24,601 nucleotides of DNA, taken from NCBI GenBank assembly GCA_026197015.1, contig JAPHRB010000170.1:1-24601 (forward strand), written 5' to 3'. The notes beneath the pieces were generated by a model. That model made no database searches, had not been told where the DNA came from, and worked only from the letters and a program-made list of their open reading frames with translations. The position numbers were made by a program, and so were the translations under genes. This DNA is from Gammaproteobacteria bacterium. GTDB taxonomy: Bacteria > Pseudomonadota > Gammaproteobacteria > SZUA-229. Below, piece after piece: positions 1 to 8,235 of the stretch (its first letter is position 1; each line of letters opens with the position of its first letter).

Positions 1-198
1 ACCAAACAGGTAATCGAAATACGGGTCTCCTTCCATCTCGGTCTGATATTGCTTTGCGTATTTATAGGACTGACCCCGTTTGTAATTTTCAAAAAGGGAC
101 TGAAGATGGTTGATATCAAAACTCTCTGTTGTGGCCGCCAGAGTAGGCTGGGAAAAGAGCAGTAGAAAAGCCAGTATGGGTATTATGTGCTTAGTCAT
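1..198 (-). CDS. Secreted protein, N-terminal part only (runs off window)
   Basis: Reading leftwards from an ATG at 198, 66 codons stay open to the window edge. The product begins MTKHIIPILAFLLLFSQPTL followed by AATTESF, a clear Sec signal peptide with a likely cleavage after the Ala-Ala. The mature part (FDINHLQSLFENYKRGQ, then a stretch ending GDPYFDYLFG) is helical and polar. It resembles the first helices of TPR-type periplasmic or outer-membrane proteins, in which a 'DP.FDYL.G' turn is common, but too little is present to name a family. The gene diverges from the ccm operon, with 236 bp between the two start codons. No strong Shine-Dalgarno is visible. The reading frame and signal peptide are seen directly; the TPR suggestion is inference. 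Confidence 0.65.
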   Translation of the reverse strand, partial: MTKHIIPILAFLLLFSQPTLAATTESFDINHLQSLFENYKRGQSYKYAKQYQTEMEGDPYFDYLFG

Positions 199-434
199 AG
201 TTTGGTCTTATATCATTTATTTTTATTTATCTGTCTATCTTACGAGTATAGATAGTGAAGTGCAAAAAATGCCAATAATTATCGGATATTCAATAAAGTA
301 TGCGATAAATTACGCATAATGTTGGTTAAAGTCACATAATCCGAGTTTAGTGTTCTATTCATTCCTGTTTATTCATTCGATTTCCCTGTAAAATCGCCGC
401 CAGTAAAAATTAGTAAATAGCAGGAAACCCATCC
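199..434. promoter_or_regulatory. Divergent intergenic region upstream of ccmA
   Basis: This is AT-rich non-coding DNA between two divergent start codons, so it must carry promoters in both directions. A short inverted repeat, CTATCT-N9-AGATAG, lies near 235-256. A possible -10 (TAAAAT near 390) lies about 45 bp before ccmA, but no convincing -35 goes with it. No other known site was recognised. Confidence 0.3.
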
Positions 435-1088
435 ATGACCGACGCCGTCGCCGGTTTACACCTAAAATCAATTAGTTGCACCCGTGGTTACCGAGATTTA
501 TTCACAAATCTTGAGTTTGAACTGTGCCCGGGGCAAGTGATAAGAGTAGAAGGTAAAAACGGCAGTGGTAAAACCAGTCTGCTGCGTATTATGGCGGGGT
601 TAGCTCAACCTCTAGAGGGTGAGGTGCTGTGGCAGGGGCGTAAAATACACCATGCTGAATCAGATTATTTTCAGAACCTGCTCTTTCTGGGGCACCGCGC
701 GGCAATAAAATTTGAATTAACACCTGTAGAAAACCTCTGCATGGCGAAGTCTCTGCACGGTAGCAAGACTGAAAACGGCATAGAAGAAGCTTTATATCAG
801 ATAGGGCTGTATGGTTTTGAGGATATTCCCTGTGCCCAGTTATCTGCAGGGCAAAAACGCCGCGTTGCACTGGCACAATTATTTCTGACGCAGGCTAAAT
901 GCTGGATTCTAGATGAGCCATACACCTCACTCGATGTAAATGCGGTGAGTATGTTAGAAGGTCTGTTTGCAAAACATCTCAATAATGGTGGCATGCTGGT
1001 GATTACCTCACATCAGCCGATTACAATACCGGCGGGTGAGCAACGTAAACTGGTATTGCCTAATACCCAGTTGGAACCACTTATATGA
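435..1088 (+). CDS. ccmA: Haem exporter ATP-binding subunit CcmA
   Basis: ATPase of the CcmABCD complex, which releases holo-CcmE (haem-loaded chaperone) from CcmC/CcmD for System I cytochrome c maturation; it sits on the cytoplasmic face of the inner membrane. The 217-residue protein has all ABC-ATPase landmarks: Walker A GKNGSGKTS (residues 40-48), signature LSAGQ (136-140) and Walker B CWILDEP (156-162). The length fits the short CcmA family. The start ATG follows a weak AGGAAA at 422-427. The stop overlaps the ccmB start (ATGA, 1085-1088), indicating translational coupling. It is the first gene of a full ccm set. Confidence 0.96.
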   Translation: MTDAVAGLHLKSISCTRGYRDLFTNLEFELCPGQVIRVEGKNGSGKTSLLRIMAGLAQPLEGEVLWQGRKIHHAESDYFQNLLFLGHRAAIKFELTPVENLCMAKSLHGSKTENGIEEALYQIGLYGFEDIPCAQLSAGQKRRVALAQLFLTQAKCWILDEPYTSLDVNAVSMLEGLFAKHLNNGGMLVITSHQPITIPAGEQRKLVLPNTQLEPLI

Positions 1089-1780
1089 ACGCTTCAGTTC
1101 AAACACCATCTACATTGAGTGCGTTTATTTCTCTGATCAAACGTGATTTGATGTTGTCATACAGGCATCGAAATGAATTATTAAACCCGCTGCTGTTTTT
1201 TGTCATTGTGGTCACGTTATTTCCACTCGGCGTATCGCCGGAAAAACAGCTCTTACAAACCATGGCCCCGGGGGTTATATGGGTGGCCGCGCTGCTCGCC
1301 GCCATGCTCTCACTGGATACACTCTTCAAGTCGGATTATGAAGATGGTACCCTTGAGCAAATAATGCTCAGTCCGCATTCTAATGCGTTGCTGGTATTGG
1401 CTAAAATAATTAGTCACTGGCTGGTGACCGGTGTGCCGATTATACTTCTGGCGCCTTTGTTGGGACTTTTTATGTTTTTACCCGGTGAAGGTATTATTAC
1501 TCTTATGTTAACCCTGTTATTAGGTACCCCTATATTGAGTCTGGTGGGTGCAATTGGCATGGCATTAACATTAGGATTGAACCGTGGCGGGATGTTGTTG
1601 TCTTTACTAGTGCTTCCCCTGTATATTCCGGTTTTGATATTTTCTGCCAGTGCGGTAGATGCGAGCATGGCGGGTCTTGAAATAAAGGGGCAGTTGTACT
1701 TTTTAGGGGCTTTATTGGTGTTATCAATAACCCTGGCGCCTTTGGCAGCCGCGACAGCGTTGAAGATTAGTGTTGAGTAA
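1085..1780 (+). CDS. ccmB: Haem exporter membrane subunit CcmB
   Basis: Integral membrane partner of CcmA in the CcmABCD complex. The 231-residue protein starts with a short cytoplasmic segment (LIKRDLMLSYRHRNELLNPL) typical of CcmB, followed by about six hydrophobic segments. Also typical is 'DYEDGTLEQIMLSP' near residues 84-97. The length matches the family, and the ATGA overlap with ccmA fixes the start. After it comes a 168-bp gap before ccmC that contains a palindromic repeat, so the operon is interrupted here by non-coding DNA. Confidence 0.95.
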   Translation: MNASVQTPSTLSAFISLIKRDLMLSYRHRNELLNPLLFFVIVVTLFPLGVSPEKQLLQTMAPGVIWVAALLAAMLSLDTLFKSDYEDGTLEQIMLSPHSNALLVLAKIISHWLVTGVPIILLAPLLGLFMFLPGEGIITLMLTLLLGTPILSLVGAIGMALTLGLNRGGMLLSLLVLPLYIPVLIFSASAVDASMAGLEIKGQLYFLGALLVLSITLAPLAAATALKISVE

Positions 1781-1798
1781 AATCAAAATCAGTGGTGT

Positions 1799-1909
1799 CC
1801 GCAAATGCACGCTAATTAACGCAAATGAAGTCAAAAGCATCCAGTTGGTGCCGTGTTGTGCCGCAGGCACACGAACAAAAAATTTGCGTTTATTCGCGTA
1901 CATTTGCGA
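1799..1909. repeat. Palindromic intergenic repeat between ccmB and ccmC
   Basis: Two 28-bp arms, 1799-1826 and 1882-1909, are inverted copies that differ at only four positions (arm core ATTTGCGTT.ATT.GCGT.CATTTGCG). They flank a 55-bp centre. The arms themselves contain the repeated words ATTTGCG and GCGT. It resembles the short non-autonomous palindromic repeats scattered between genes in many gammaproteobacteria. In RNA it would fold into a long hairpin inside the ccm transcript, between the transporter genes and ccmC. Confidence 0.75.
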
Positions 1910-1948
1910 AAAAATGCTTTTTATAAACAAATTATTTATTAAAGAATT

Positions 1949-2695
1949 ATGAAATTACCCGCAATCGTCCATAAATTTTCGTCACCGAAAAACTTTTACG
2001 TTATGTCAGGAAAGATGATTCCCTGGTTTATGTGGGGTTTTGTGTTGTCATTGCTGGTTGGTTTATATTATGGCCTGTTTGTGGCGCCAACTGATTACCA
2101 GCAGGGTGAAAGTTACCGGATTATGTATGTGCACGTTCCAGCGGCCTGGATGTCCATGTTTATCTATATGATTATGGCGGTTTCTGCTGCAGTTGGTCTA
2201 ATCTGGCGAATTAAAACCGCTGATTTAATGGCCAGTGTGAGCGCGCCGATTGGTGCTGCATTTACCTTTTTGGCCCTGGTGACCGGTTCACTTTGGGGTA
2301 AACCCATGTGGGGAACCTACTGGGTGTGGGATGCGCGTTTAACATCGGAATTAATCCTGTTGTTTCTCTATTTAGGGTTTATTGCTTTACAGGCAGCAAT
2401 TGAAGAACCACGAAATGCAGCGCGTGCCGGAGCCATTCTGTTAATAGTGGGTGTGGTTAATATTCCAATTATTCATTATTCGGTGGAGTGGTGGAGTACC
2501 CTGCATCAGGGGGCTACTGTTGCTAAGTTTGATAAACCTTCCATGCATATATCCATGTTAATACCCCTGCTCGTAATGGCAACATCGTTTAAACTATATT
2601 ATGCCGCTTCAGTGTTGATGCGTGCGCGTAGTGAGATATTACGTCGCGAACAAAATACGCGTTGGGTTAAGGAGATAATAGACAATGAATCCTAG
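1949..2695 (+). CDS. ccmC: Haem handling protein CcmC
   Basis: Inner-membrane haem-handling protein that loads haem onto CcmE together with CcmD. The 248-residue protein has six hydrophobic stretches and the family's tryptophan-rich WWD motif (WGKPMWGTYWVWDARLTSE, about residues 116-134). His62 (VHVPAAW) and His186 (STLHQG) are spaced 124 apart, as are the two axial haem ligands known in E. coli CcmC. The end overlaps ccmD by 11 bp. The start codon ATG at 1949 follows AAAGAATT. Confidence 0.96.
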   Translation: MKLPAIVHKFSSPKNFYVMSGKMIPWFMWGFVLSLLVGLYYGLFVAPTDYQQGESYRIMYVHVPAAWMSMFIYMIMAVSAAVGLIWRIKTADLMASVSAPIGAAFTFLALVTGSLWGKPMWGTYWVWDARLTSELILLFLYLGFIALQAAIEEPRNAARAGAILLIVGVVNIPIIHYSVEWWSTLHQGATVAKFDKPSMHISMLIPLLVMATSFKLYYAASVLMRARSEILRREQNTRWVKEIIDNES

Positions 2696-2870
2696 TGAAT
2701 TTTTTCATATGGGTGGTTATGCGGTTTATGTGTGGTCATCTTATGGTCTATCTCTAGTCGTTCTTGGCTGGATTTTAATTAGCCCGATCTTTACCAGGAA
2801 AAGCATTATAAAAGAATTAAAAATTAAGTATCGCCAGCAGCAAAGGCAGGCACAGGATAAAAACGAATAA
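2685..2870 (+). CDS. ccmD: Haem exporter accessory protein CcmD
   Basis: Small 61-residue membrane protein that helps release holo-CcmE from CcmC. It has the usual CcmD layout: a short N-terminal stretch (SEFFHMGGYAVYVWSSYG), one transmembrane helix (LSLVVLGWILISPIF) and a basic, glutamine-rich cytoplasmic tail. It overlaps the end of ccmC. The 129 bp that follow, before ccmE, contain a hairpin (2882-2906) and no gene. Confidence 0.93.
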   Translation: MNPSEFFHMGGYAVYVWSSYGLSLVVLGWILISPIFTRKSIIKELKIKYRQQQRQAQDKNE

Positions 2871-2881
2871 TGTTTTTAGAT

Positions 2882-2906
2882 AATAAGCTGCCGCTTGCAG
2901 ATTATT
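2882..2906 (+). repeat. Short hairpin in the ccmD-ccmE gap
   Basis: AATAA-g-CTGC (2882-2891), a 5-nt loop, then GCAG-a-TTATT (2897-2906) form a 9-bp stem with one mismatch. No T-run follows, so it is not a classic terminator; it could influence mRNA processing between ccmD and ccmE. Confidence 0.4.
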
Positions 2907-2999
2907 AATAATAGATAACAAAGCCGTCATCTCAGCCCATAAAAATATAATTGGGCATACTGGAATGATGAGCATATATTTAAATTTAGAGAGAAGTAC

Positions 3000-3524
3000 A
3001 TGACAGCTCGCCAAAAAAGAATGATGTTTGTAGCAATGTTAGTCGCTGGTATTGGTGTTTTTATAACACTAATAATGATGGCGCTTAATGAAAATATTAA
3101 TCACTTTTTCAGCCCGACCGAAATACTGCAAGGTAAGGCACCTGAAAATCACAGCTTTCGGATTGGTGGCCTGGTTGTAACCGGTAGCGTTAAGCGTGAT
3201 ACAGATAGTTTGAAAATTGAGTTTGATTTAACAGATGGTGCCAAAAATTACCCGGTTTTATACGTAGGTATACTGCCTGACCTGTTCCGTGAAGGGCAGG
3301 GTATTGTAGCAACAGGTGAGATAAAAAATAATGTGTTTATAGCCGAAGAAGTATTAGCAAAACATGATGAAAATTATATGCCACCTGAAGTTGCAGACGC
3401 ATTAAAAAAATCGGGTAAGTGGAATGAAGACAATACCGAAGCCATGAAACACCCTGAAAATGTGCCAGTTGGTGAAGGTTATCCTTTACCTGAAAAAACT
3501 AACCTGCCAGGAGAACCAAAATGA
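3000..3524 (+). CDS. ccmE: Cytochrome c maturation haem chaperone CcmE
   Basis: Periplasmic haem chaperone anchored by one N-terminal helix (about residues 8-28). It carries haem covalently on a histidine and passes it to CcmF/CcmH. The 174-residue protein shows the OB-fold region (FRIGGLVVTGSVKRD, YVGILPDLFREGQGIVATG) and the haem-attachment motif LAKHDENYMP, with His122 as the covalent ligand and Tyr126 as the conserved axial tyrosine. A proline- and charge-rich flexible tail follows, as is usual. The start ATG comes after GAGAGAAG. The stop overlaps the ccmF start (ATGA, 3521-3524). Confidence 0.96.
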   Translation: MTARQKRMMFVAMLVAGIGVFITLIMMALNENINHFFSPTEILQGKAPENHSFRIGGLVVTGSVKRDTDSLKIEFDLTDGAKNYPVLYVGILPDLFREGQGIVATGEIKNNVFIAEEVLAKHDENYMPPEVADALKKSGKWNEDNTEAMKHPENVPVGEGYPLPEKTNLPGEPK

Positions 3525-5494
3525 TTCCTGAAATAGGCCACTTTGCTTTAATTCTGGCTCTCTGTCTTGCTGTTATTCAGAGTGTTGTGCCTTTAATTGG
3601 TGCACAGAAAAAAATATCCAGTTGGGTTGAAGTTGCCGCCCCGGCAGCAATTGGTCAGACCCTGTTTATTGTTATCAGCTTTATCTGTTTGACCTATGCT
3701 TTCTTAACCGACGATTTTTCTGTGGGTTACGCAGCTCGTCAGTCAAATACTGAGTTACCGGTTATTTATAAAATATCATCTGTCTGGGGTGGTCATGAAG
3801 GTTCGCTATTATTGTGGACTATGTTTCTAGCGATGTGGACAGCGGCGGTGGCTCTATTTAGTCGATCAATGCCACTCATTATGCGTGGTCGAGTGATAGC
3901 AGTAATGGGGCTGGTTAGTATTGGTTTTTTATTGTTTACATTATTAACATCTAATCCGTTTGATCGCATGTTTCCTGTTCCTTTGGAAGGTCGTAGTTTA
4001 AATCCATTATTACAGGATTTTGGTTTAATTATTCATCCTCCCATGTTGTATATGGGATACGTCGGTTTTTCAGTTGCCTTCGCATTTGCGATTGCCGCTA
4101 TGCTCGGTGGTCGATTAGATTCTGCCTGGGCTAAATGGTCTCGTCCCTGGACAATTATCGCCTGGGTGTTTTTAACAGTGGGTATCGCACTGGGAAGCTG
4201 GTGGGCTTATTACGAGCTTGGCTGGGGTGGCTGGTGGTTCTGGGATCCGGTTGAGAATGCGTCATTTATGCCCTGGTTAGTGGGTACCGCGTTAATACAT
4301 TCATTAGCGGCAACTGAAAAACGAGGTGTATTTAAAGCATGGACAGTATTACTTGCTATTTTTGCTTTTTCATTGAGTTTGTTAGGCACATTCTTAGTTC
4401 GCTCAGGTGTTTTAACATCTGTGCATGCATTTGCTAATGACCCTGAACGAGGTATTTTTATATTATTTTTCCTCGCGGTTGTAGTGGGTGGTTCGCTGGC
4501 ACTTTATACATGGCGTGCACCGCAAATACGCAGTGCCGTTAAAATTAATATGATGAGTCGAGAAGGTGGATTATTAGTTAATAATATTTTATTTGTGGTT
4601 ACCGCATCCTCTATTCTTTTAGGCACACTTTATCCATTGGCATTAGATGCTTTAGGTGCTGGAAAAATCTCTGTGGGCCCGCCATACTTCAACGCTTTAT
4701 TTGTGCCATTAACTATTCCTATCGCCCTGTTATTAGGTGTCGCTGCATTAGCTCGATGGAAACAGGATAGTCTTCAGAGAATGGGCAGGAAATTACTTAT
4801 TCCATTTATCGTGAGTGTGATTCTTGGCGCGGCCATTCCTTATGCATTTTTAGATGATGTTAAATGGGGAGCCGTGGTTGCGGTGATGTTAGCCGTGTGG
4901 ATAGTCATGACCAGTGCTCAGGGTATTGTTGATCGGGTTTCCGGTAAACAGAATAAATGGCAGGCATTACTCAATACTCCCAGAGGTTTTTATGGAATGA
5001 CTTTCGCTCATATGGGTGTTGCCATGTTTGTGATAGGTGTTACTTTAACGACCTTATACAGTACAGAAAAAGATATACGTTTAGTAAAAGGACAATCGTA
5101 TTCAATTGGCGAATATGATTTCCTTTTTGAAGGTGTACAGAACGCCACGGGTCCAAATTATAAAGCCTCAGAAGGCTGGTTTTCAATATCTTATCAAGGC
5201 AAAAATATCGCTCGCTTACATTCGCAAAAACGGTTGTATAACGCGGGTGGTATGCCAATGACTGAAGCCGGAATTGATCCAGGTTTCTGGCGAGATTTAT
5301 ATGTGTCTCTAGGTGAAGATCTGGATGGTAAAGGTGCCTGGAGTGTGCGTTTATATCATAAACCTTTTATTCGCTGGATCTGGTTAGGTGCATTAATTAT
5401 GTCCTTTGGTGGTTTACTGGCCGCTACAGATAAACGTTATAGAAAATCTATAAAAGCAACACAGCCAGTAACGGCTGCAGTAGGTGTCGCTTAA
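3521..5494 (+). CDS. ccmF: Haem lyase subunit CcmF
   Basis: Large membrane protein of the CcmFH(I) haem lyase that attaches haem to CXXCH of apocytochromes c on the periplasmic side. It has 657 residues (E. coli CcmF is close to 650) with many transmembrane helices. The WWD haem-handling motif WGGWWFWDPVENASFMPWL lies at about residues 235-253. Conserved histidines are visible in VWGGHEGSL (about 88-96) and IHPPMLYMGY (171-180). It is coupled to ccmE by ATGA and to ccmG by a 1-nt TAATG overlap. Confidence 0.97.
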   Translation: MIPEIGHFALILALCLAVIQSVVPLIGAQKKISSWVEVAAPAAIGQTLFIVISFICLTYAFLTDDFSVGYAARQSNTELPVIYKISSVWGGHEGSLLLWTMFLAMWTAAVALFSRSMPLIMRGRVIAVMGLVSIGFLLFTLLTSNPFDRMFPVPLEGRSLNPLLQDFGLIIHPPMLYMGYVGFSVAFAFAIAAMLGGRLDSAWAKWSRPWTIIAWVFLTVGIALGSWWAYYELGWGGWWFWDPVENASFMPWLVGTALIHSLAATEKRGVFKAWTVLLAIFAFSLSLLGTFLVRSGVLTSVHAFANDPERGIFILFFLAVVVGGSLALYTWRAPQIRSAVKINMMSREGGLLVNNILFVVTASSILLGTLYPLALDALGAGKISVGPPYFNALFVPLTIPIALLLGVAALARWKQDSLQRMGRKLLIPFIVSVILGAAIPYAFLDDVKWGAVVAVMLAVWIVMTSAQGIVDRVSGKQNKWQALLNTPRGFYGMTFAHMGVAMFVIGVTLTTLYSTEKDIRLVKGQSYSIGEYDFLFEGVQNATGPNYKASEGWFSISYQGKNIARLHSQKRLYNAGGMPMTEAGIDPGFWRDLYVSLGEDLDGKGAWSVRLYHKPFIRWIWLGALIMSFGGLLAATDKRYRKSIKATQPVTAAVGVA

Positions 5495-6021
5495 TGGCGC
5501 GTTATTCAGTTTTAATCGGATTTTTTATTATGATAGGCGGTTTTGCCTATATGTTAAATCTAACCAATACAGGTGAATATAATCCACGTGATATTCCTAC
5601 AGAATTTATTGGTAGAGTTGCACCAGCAATAAATGTAGCTGATCTTTATAATGAGTCTGAAGTTGTTAAAACGTCAGATATGAAAGGTAAAGTCTGGTTG
5701 TTTAATGTTTGGGGTACCTGGTGCCCGGAGTGTTGGCGCGAGCATAAATACTTAATGGAATTAAGTCGAGCCGGTGTGCCTATCATTGGCTTGAACTGGC
5801 GTGATGAGCGACCTGAAGCAAAAGACATGTTAGCTAAAATGGGAAACCCTTTTTTAAAAATTGGTTATGACCCGGATAGTTCTGTGGCAATTGAATGGGG
5901 CGTTTATGGCGCGCCTGAAACTTTTCTTATAAATGCTGAAGGTATGGTTGTTGCAAAACATGCGGGCGGTGTTACGGCGGCTGTTTGGGAAAAGAAATTT
6001 AAAAAGTTTTTTGTTAAATAA
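5494..6021 (+). CDS. ccmG: Thiol:disulfide oxidoreductase CcmG (DsbE)
   Basis: Membrane-anchored periplasmic thioredoxin that reduces the CXXCH cysteines of apocytochrome c (or CcmH). The 175-residue protein has an N-terminal anchor (about residues 4-22) and a thioredoxin fold with active site WGTWCPECW (Cys77, Cys80). Further family features are the Glu-containing GVYGAPETFLI segment with its cis-proline region. The CPEC dipeptide differs from E. coli CcmG (CPTC) but is within the family's range. The start overlaps the ccmF stop. Confidence 0.95.
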   Translation: MARYSVLIGFFIMIGGFAYMLNLTNTGEYNPRDIPTEFIGRVAPAINVADLYNESEVVKTSDMKGKVWLFNVWGTWCPECWREHKYLMELSRAGVPIIGLNWRDERPEAKDMLAKMGNPFLKIGYDPDSSVAIEWGVYGAPETFLINAEGMVVAKHAGGVTAAVWEKKFKKFFVK

Positions 6022-6081
6022 CTGTTGCTTTGAATTGGGCGGTTTTTGAGAAAGACTATATATTATCATCATCCCCGAGAA

Positions 6082-6118
6082 AAGCATTCGGGCATGAGTA
6101 AGCCTTATTAGAATGCTT
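6082..6118 (+). repeat. Hairpin in the ccmG-ccmH gap
   Basis: AAGCATTC (6082-6089) and GAATGCTT (6111-6118) form a perfect 8-bp stem around a 21-nt loop just upstream of ccmH. No T-run follows. It may be an mRNA stability or processing element; function unknown. Confidence 0.4.
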
Positions 6119-6135
6119 AATAAATTAGATATCAT

Positions 6136-6594
6136 ATGAATTATTTAAAAATAATATTACTACTAGCGTTAGCATTTTTGTTTGCTAATCAAGCTCATGC
6201 GCGTTTCGAAACCCATGACTTCGCAACACCTCAAATGGAAAAGGATTACAACGTATTGGTACAGGAGTTACGTTGTCTGGTTTGTCAAAATCAAAATTTG
6301 GCAGACTCCAATGCGGAGCTTGCACAGGATATGCGCTTACGCGTTTATAAAATGCTGAGTGAAGGCAATAGTAAAGATGAAATTGTCGATTTTATGGTAT
6401 TACGTTATGGCGATTTTGTAATGTATCGACCACCGGTTAAAAAAAGTACACTTGTATTATGGTACTCACCATTAATTTTTTTAGCTGTAGCCGCTTTAGT
6501 TGTTGTTTCTTACCTGCGTAGACAAAAGAAAGAAGTGAAAGAGATTGTTGATAAACAACAACAGAAAAAAGCCAGATCTTTACTGGATGATTAA
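6136..6594 (+). CDS. ccmH: Cytochrome c maturation protein CcmH (CcmL-type)
   Basis: Periplasmic thiol-redox subunit of the haem lyase, which presents the reduced apocytochrome. The 152-residue protein has a signal peptide (MNYLKIILLLALAFLFANQA), the redox motif LRCLVCQNQ (Cys47, Cys50) in a three-helix domain, and a C-terminal membrane anchor (about 103-125). The length matches the short CcmH, without the TPR half that is fused in E. coli CcmH; that half is the separate ccmI downstream. The 121-bp gap to ccmI contains an inverted repeat. Confidence 0.95.
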   Translation: MNYLKIILLLALAFLFANQAHARFETHDFATPQMEKDYNVLVQELRCLVCQNQNLADSNAELAQDMRLRVYKMLSEGNSKDEIVDFMVLRYGDFVMYRPPVKKSTLVLWYSPLIFLAVAALVVVSYLRRQKKEVKEIVDKQQQKKARSLLDD

Positions 6595-6609
6595 AGCCTG
6601 AAAAATTTT

Positions 6610-6687
6610 CCACGAGGCACGGAGTTCACTGAGAAATGCATATTTTTGGTTGATATTAAAAACGCTGTGTTCTCCGTGTCTCGGTGG
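6610..6687. repeat. Palindromic intergenic repeat between ccmH and ccmI
   Basis: The left arm, from 6610 (CCACGAGGCACGGAG...), and the right arm, ending at 6687 (...CTCCGTGTCTCGGTGG), are inverted copies sharing the words CCAC, GAG and CACGGAG, with a few mismatches and a one-base indel. This matches the widespread 'CCAC(A/G)GAG.CACGGAG' type of palindromic intergenic repeat that I recognise from many proteobacterial genomes. It is GC-richer than its surroundings and lies wholly between two coupled genes. Confidence 0.7.
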
Positions 6688-6715
6688 CAAAAACAATTAA
6701 TATTTTGAGAGAATT

Positions 6716-7978
6716 ATGACTAGTTTTATAGTAAGTGCAGTTGTTTTAGTTTTAATTGCCATCGTTTTTATAGTGCCGACTTTACGTAGAAAAAATTATG
6801 CTTTTTCGGACGACTATGACGATCTGAATATTGATATAGCAAAAGATCGCTTAAAAGAACTTAAAGTTCAGCTTGAGTCAGGTGAAATTAGTGAGTTAGT
6901 TTATCAGCAAATGCATGATGAACTTGAGTCGACACTGGCTTTGGATCTGGCAAACCACCCGAAGAAAGAATCTATCTCTATAAAAGAAAAAAATAGCATT
7001 TCCCCTATTGTATTTGCAGCATTTATCCCTCTAATGGCTGCAGTTGTTTATTATCAGTTAGGTGACTTTGAAACAGCAACAGGAACCAGGATTGAAGCAA
7101 CACAGATTCCGGCCGCTGAAAACAGACAACAGATGTCATTAGAAGATGCTGTAATCAAGCTTGAGCAGCGTCTGGCTGAGCAACCTGAAAACCCGGAAGG
7201 CTGGTTTATGCTGGCTAAAACATATATGGCGATGAAATATTTTCATAAAGCTGTTACAGCATATGAAAAAGTTATATCGCAGGTGGGTGAGGAGCCCGAG
7301 GTTTTATTGCGTTACGCAGATGCACTGGCAATGACTGAGGGCGGAAACTTAAACGGTACTGCGAAACCGGTTGTGGATAAAATAATACGACTTCTGCCAG
7401 ATAATCCAGCCGTTTTATGGATGGCAGGTACGGCTGAAAATCAACAGGGAAATCATGCTAAGGCTTTGACTTATTGGTATCGACTGCGCCCTATGTTAAC
7501 AGAAGAAGCGGATTCACTGGCGCAGCTGGATGTTCTAATAAAAGGTTCAGAGAGTCAGCTTAATTCAACAGAAATGGCAGAATTAAAACGAGCTGCCCCG
7601 GTTATTAAAACCTCGAAAGTCGAAGATGCAGTAACTGCAGAAATAGTGGTGACGGTTGAGCTAGACCCGGCTTTTAAAGATCAGGTTTTAGCTACTGATA
7701 CGCTGTTTATATTTGCTAAAGCCATGCAGGGGCCGCCTATGCCATTAGCTGCGGTTAAACAGACGGTTGGTGCACTCCCCATTACAGTCAGTTTAAATGA
7801 TGCAATGGCAATGATGCCGCAAATGAAGTTATCTAATTTTGATCAGGTTAAAATTTCAGCCGTTATCAGTAAATCGGGCCAGCCAGGCACACAGCCGGGT
7901 GATTTGTTTGCAGAAGTGTCTCCTGTAAATGTGAAAAATCAGGAAAAGATTAAGTTAGTCATTAATCAGGTGAAATAG
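6716..7978 (+). CDS. ccmI: Cytochrome c maturation TPR protein CcmI
   Basis: Apocytochrome c chaperone of the haem lyase complex. The 420-residue protein has an N-terminal helix (about 1-20), a cytoplasmic linker rich in charged residues (DDYDDLNIDIAKDRLKELK, typical of CcmI), a second helix (about 96-115, IVFAAFIPLMAAVVYYQLG) and a periplasmic TPR domain. Its first TPR helices read EGWFMLAKTYMAMKYFHKAV. A C-terminal beta-rich domain with LFIFAKAMQGPPMPLAAVK follows, also typical. It is the last gene of the operon; a terminator lies about 60 bp downstream. Confidence 0.95.
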   Translation: MTSFIVSAVVLVLIAIVFIVPTLRRKNYAFSDDYDDLNIDIAKDRLKELKVQLESGEISELVYQQMHDELESTLALDLANHPKKESISIKEKNSISPIVFAAFIPLMAAVVYYQLGDFETATGTRIEATQIPAAENRQQMSLEDAVIKLEQRLAEQPENPEGWFMLAKTYMAMKYFHKAVTAYEKVISQVGEEPEVLLRYADALAMTEGGNLNGTAKPVVDKIIRLLPDNPAVLWMAGTAENQQGNHAKALTYWYRLRPMLTEEADSLAQLDVLIKGSESQLNSTEMAELKRAAPVIKTSKVEDAVTAEIVVTVELDPAFKDQVLATDTLFIFAKAMQGPPMPLAAVKQTVGALPITVSLNDAMAMMPQMKLSNFDQVKISAVISKSGQPGTQPGDLFAEVSPVNVKNQEKIKLVINQVK

Positions 7979-8040
7979 ACTATTTTCACTATATTAGGTT
8001 TAATTTAGCACTAATTGGCAGCATAGAGTTCTGTAAATAG

Positions 8041-8067
8041 AGCAGATCCTATGCGGTCTGCTTTTTT
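8041..8067 (+). terminator. Rho-independent terminator of the ccm operon
   Basis: AGCAGA-t-CC, loop TATGC, GG-TCTGCT followed at once by a run of six T residues. The stem is 6 bp plus an inner 2 bp across a bulge. Its place 63 bp after ccmI fits the end of the ccm transcript. Confidence 0.75.
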
Positions 8068-8235
8068 GATGTTTATATTTACCACAAAGAGATTAGTGTT
8101 ATCTATATCTCAAGCTGAATTAATTCGGAATAACTTTTAAAAAGAGTATTTGCATTTCGTCTGATTAATGAAAAAGTACTCAAAAATTTTGCTACATTTA
8201 TATTGTAACCATTGTATAAATTTAGGGAGATTGTT

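Noticed and set aside
113..122. FNR-like TTGATATCAA near the left edge
   Set aside because: The two half-sites lack the 4-bp spacer and the sequence lies inside the coding part of the minus-strand gene.
1770..1952. 60-codon frame between ccmB and ccmC
   Set aside because: It lies over the palindromic repeat and overlaps both neighbouring genes; its composition follows the repeat words, not a protein.
8212..8235. Upstream TTG start for the DsrC-like protein
   Set aside because: It would place the AGGGAG ribosome site inside the coding region; ATG 8236 is well spaced from it and gives the family's usual N-terminus.
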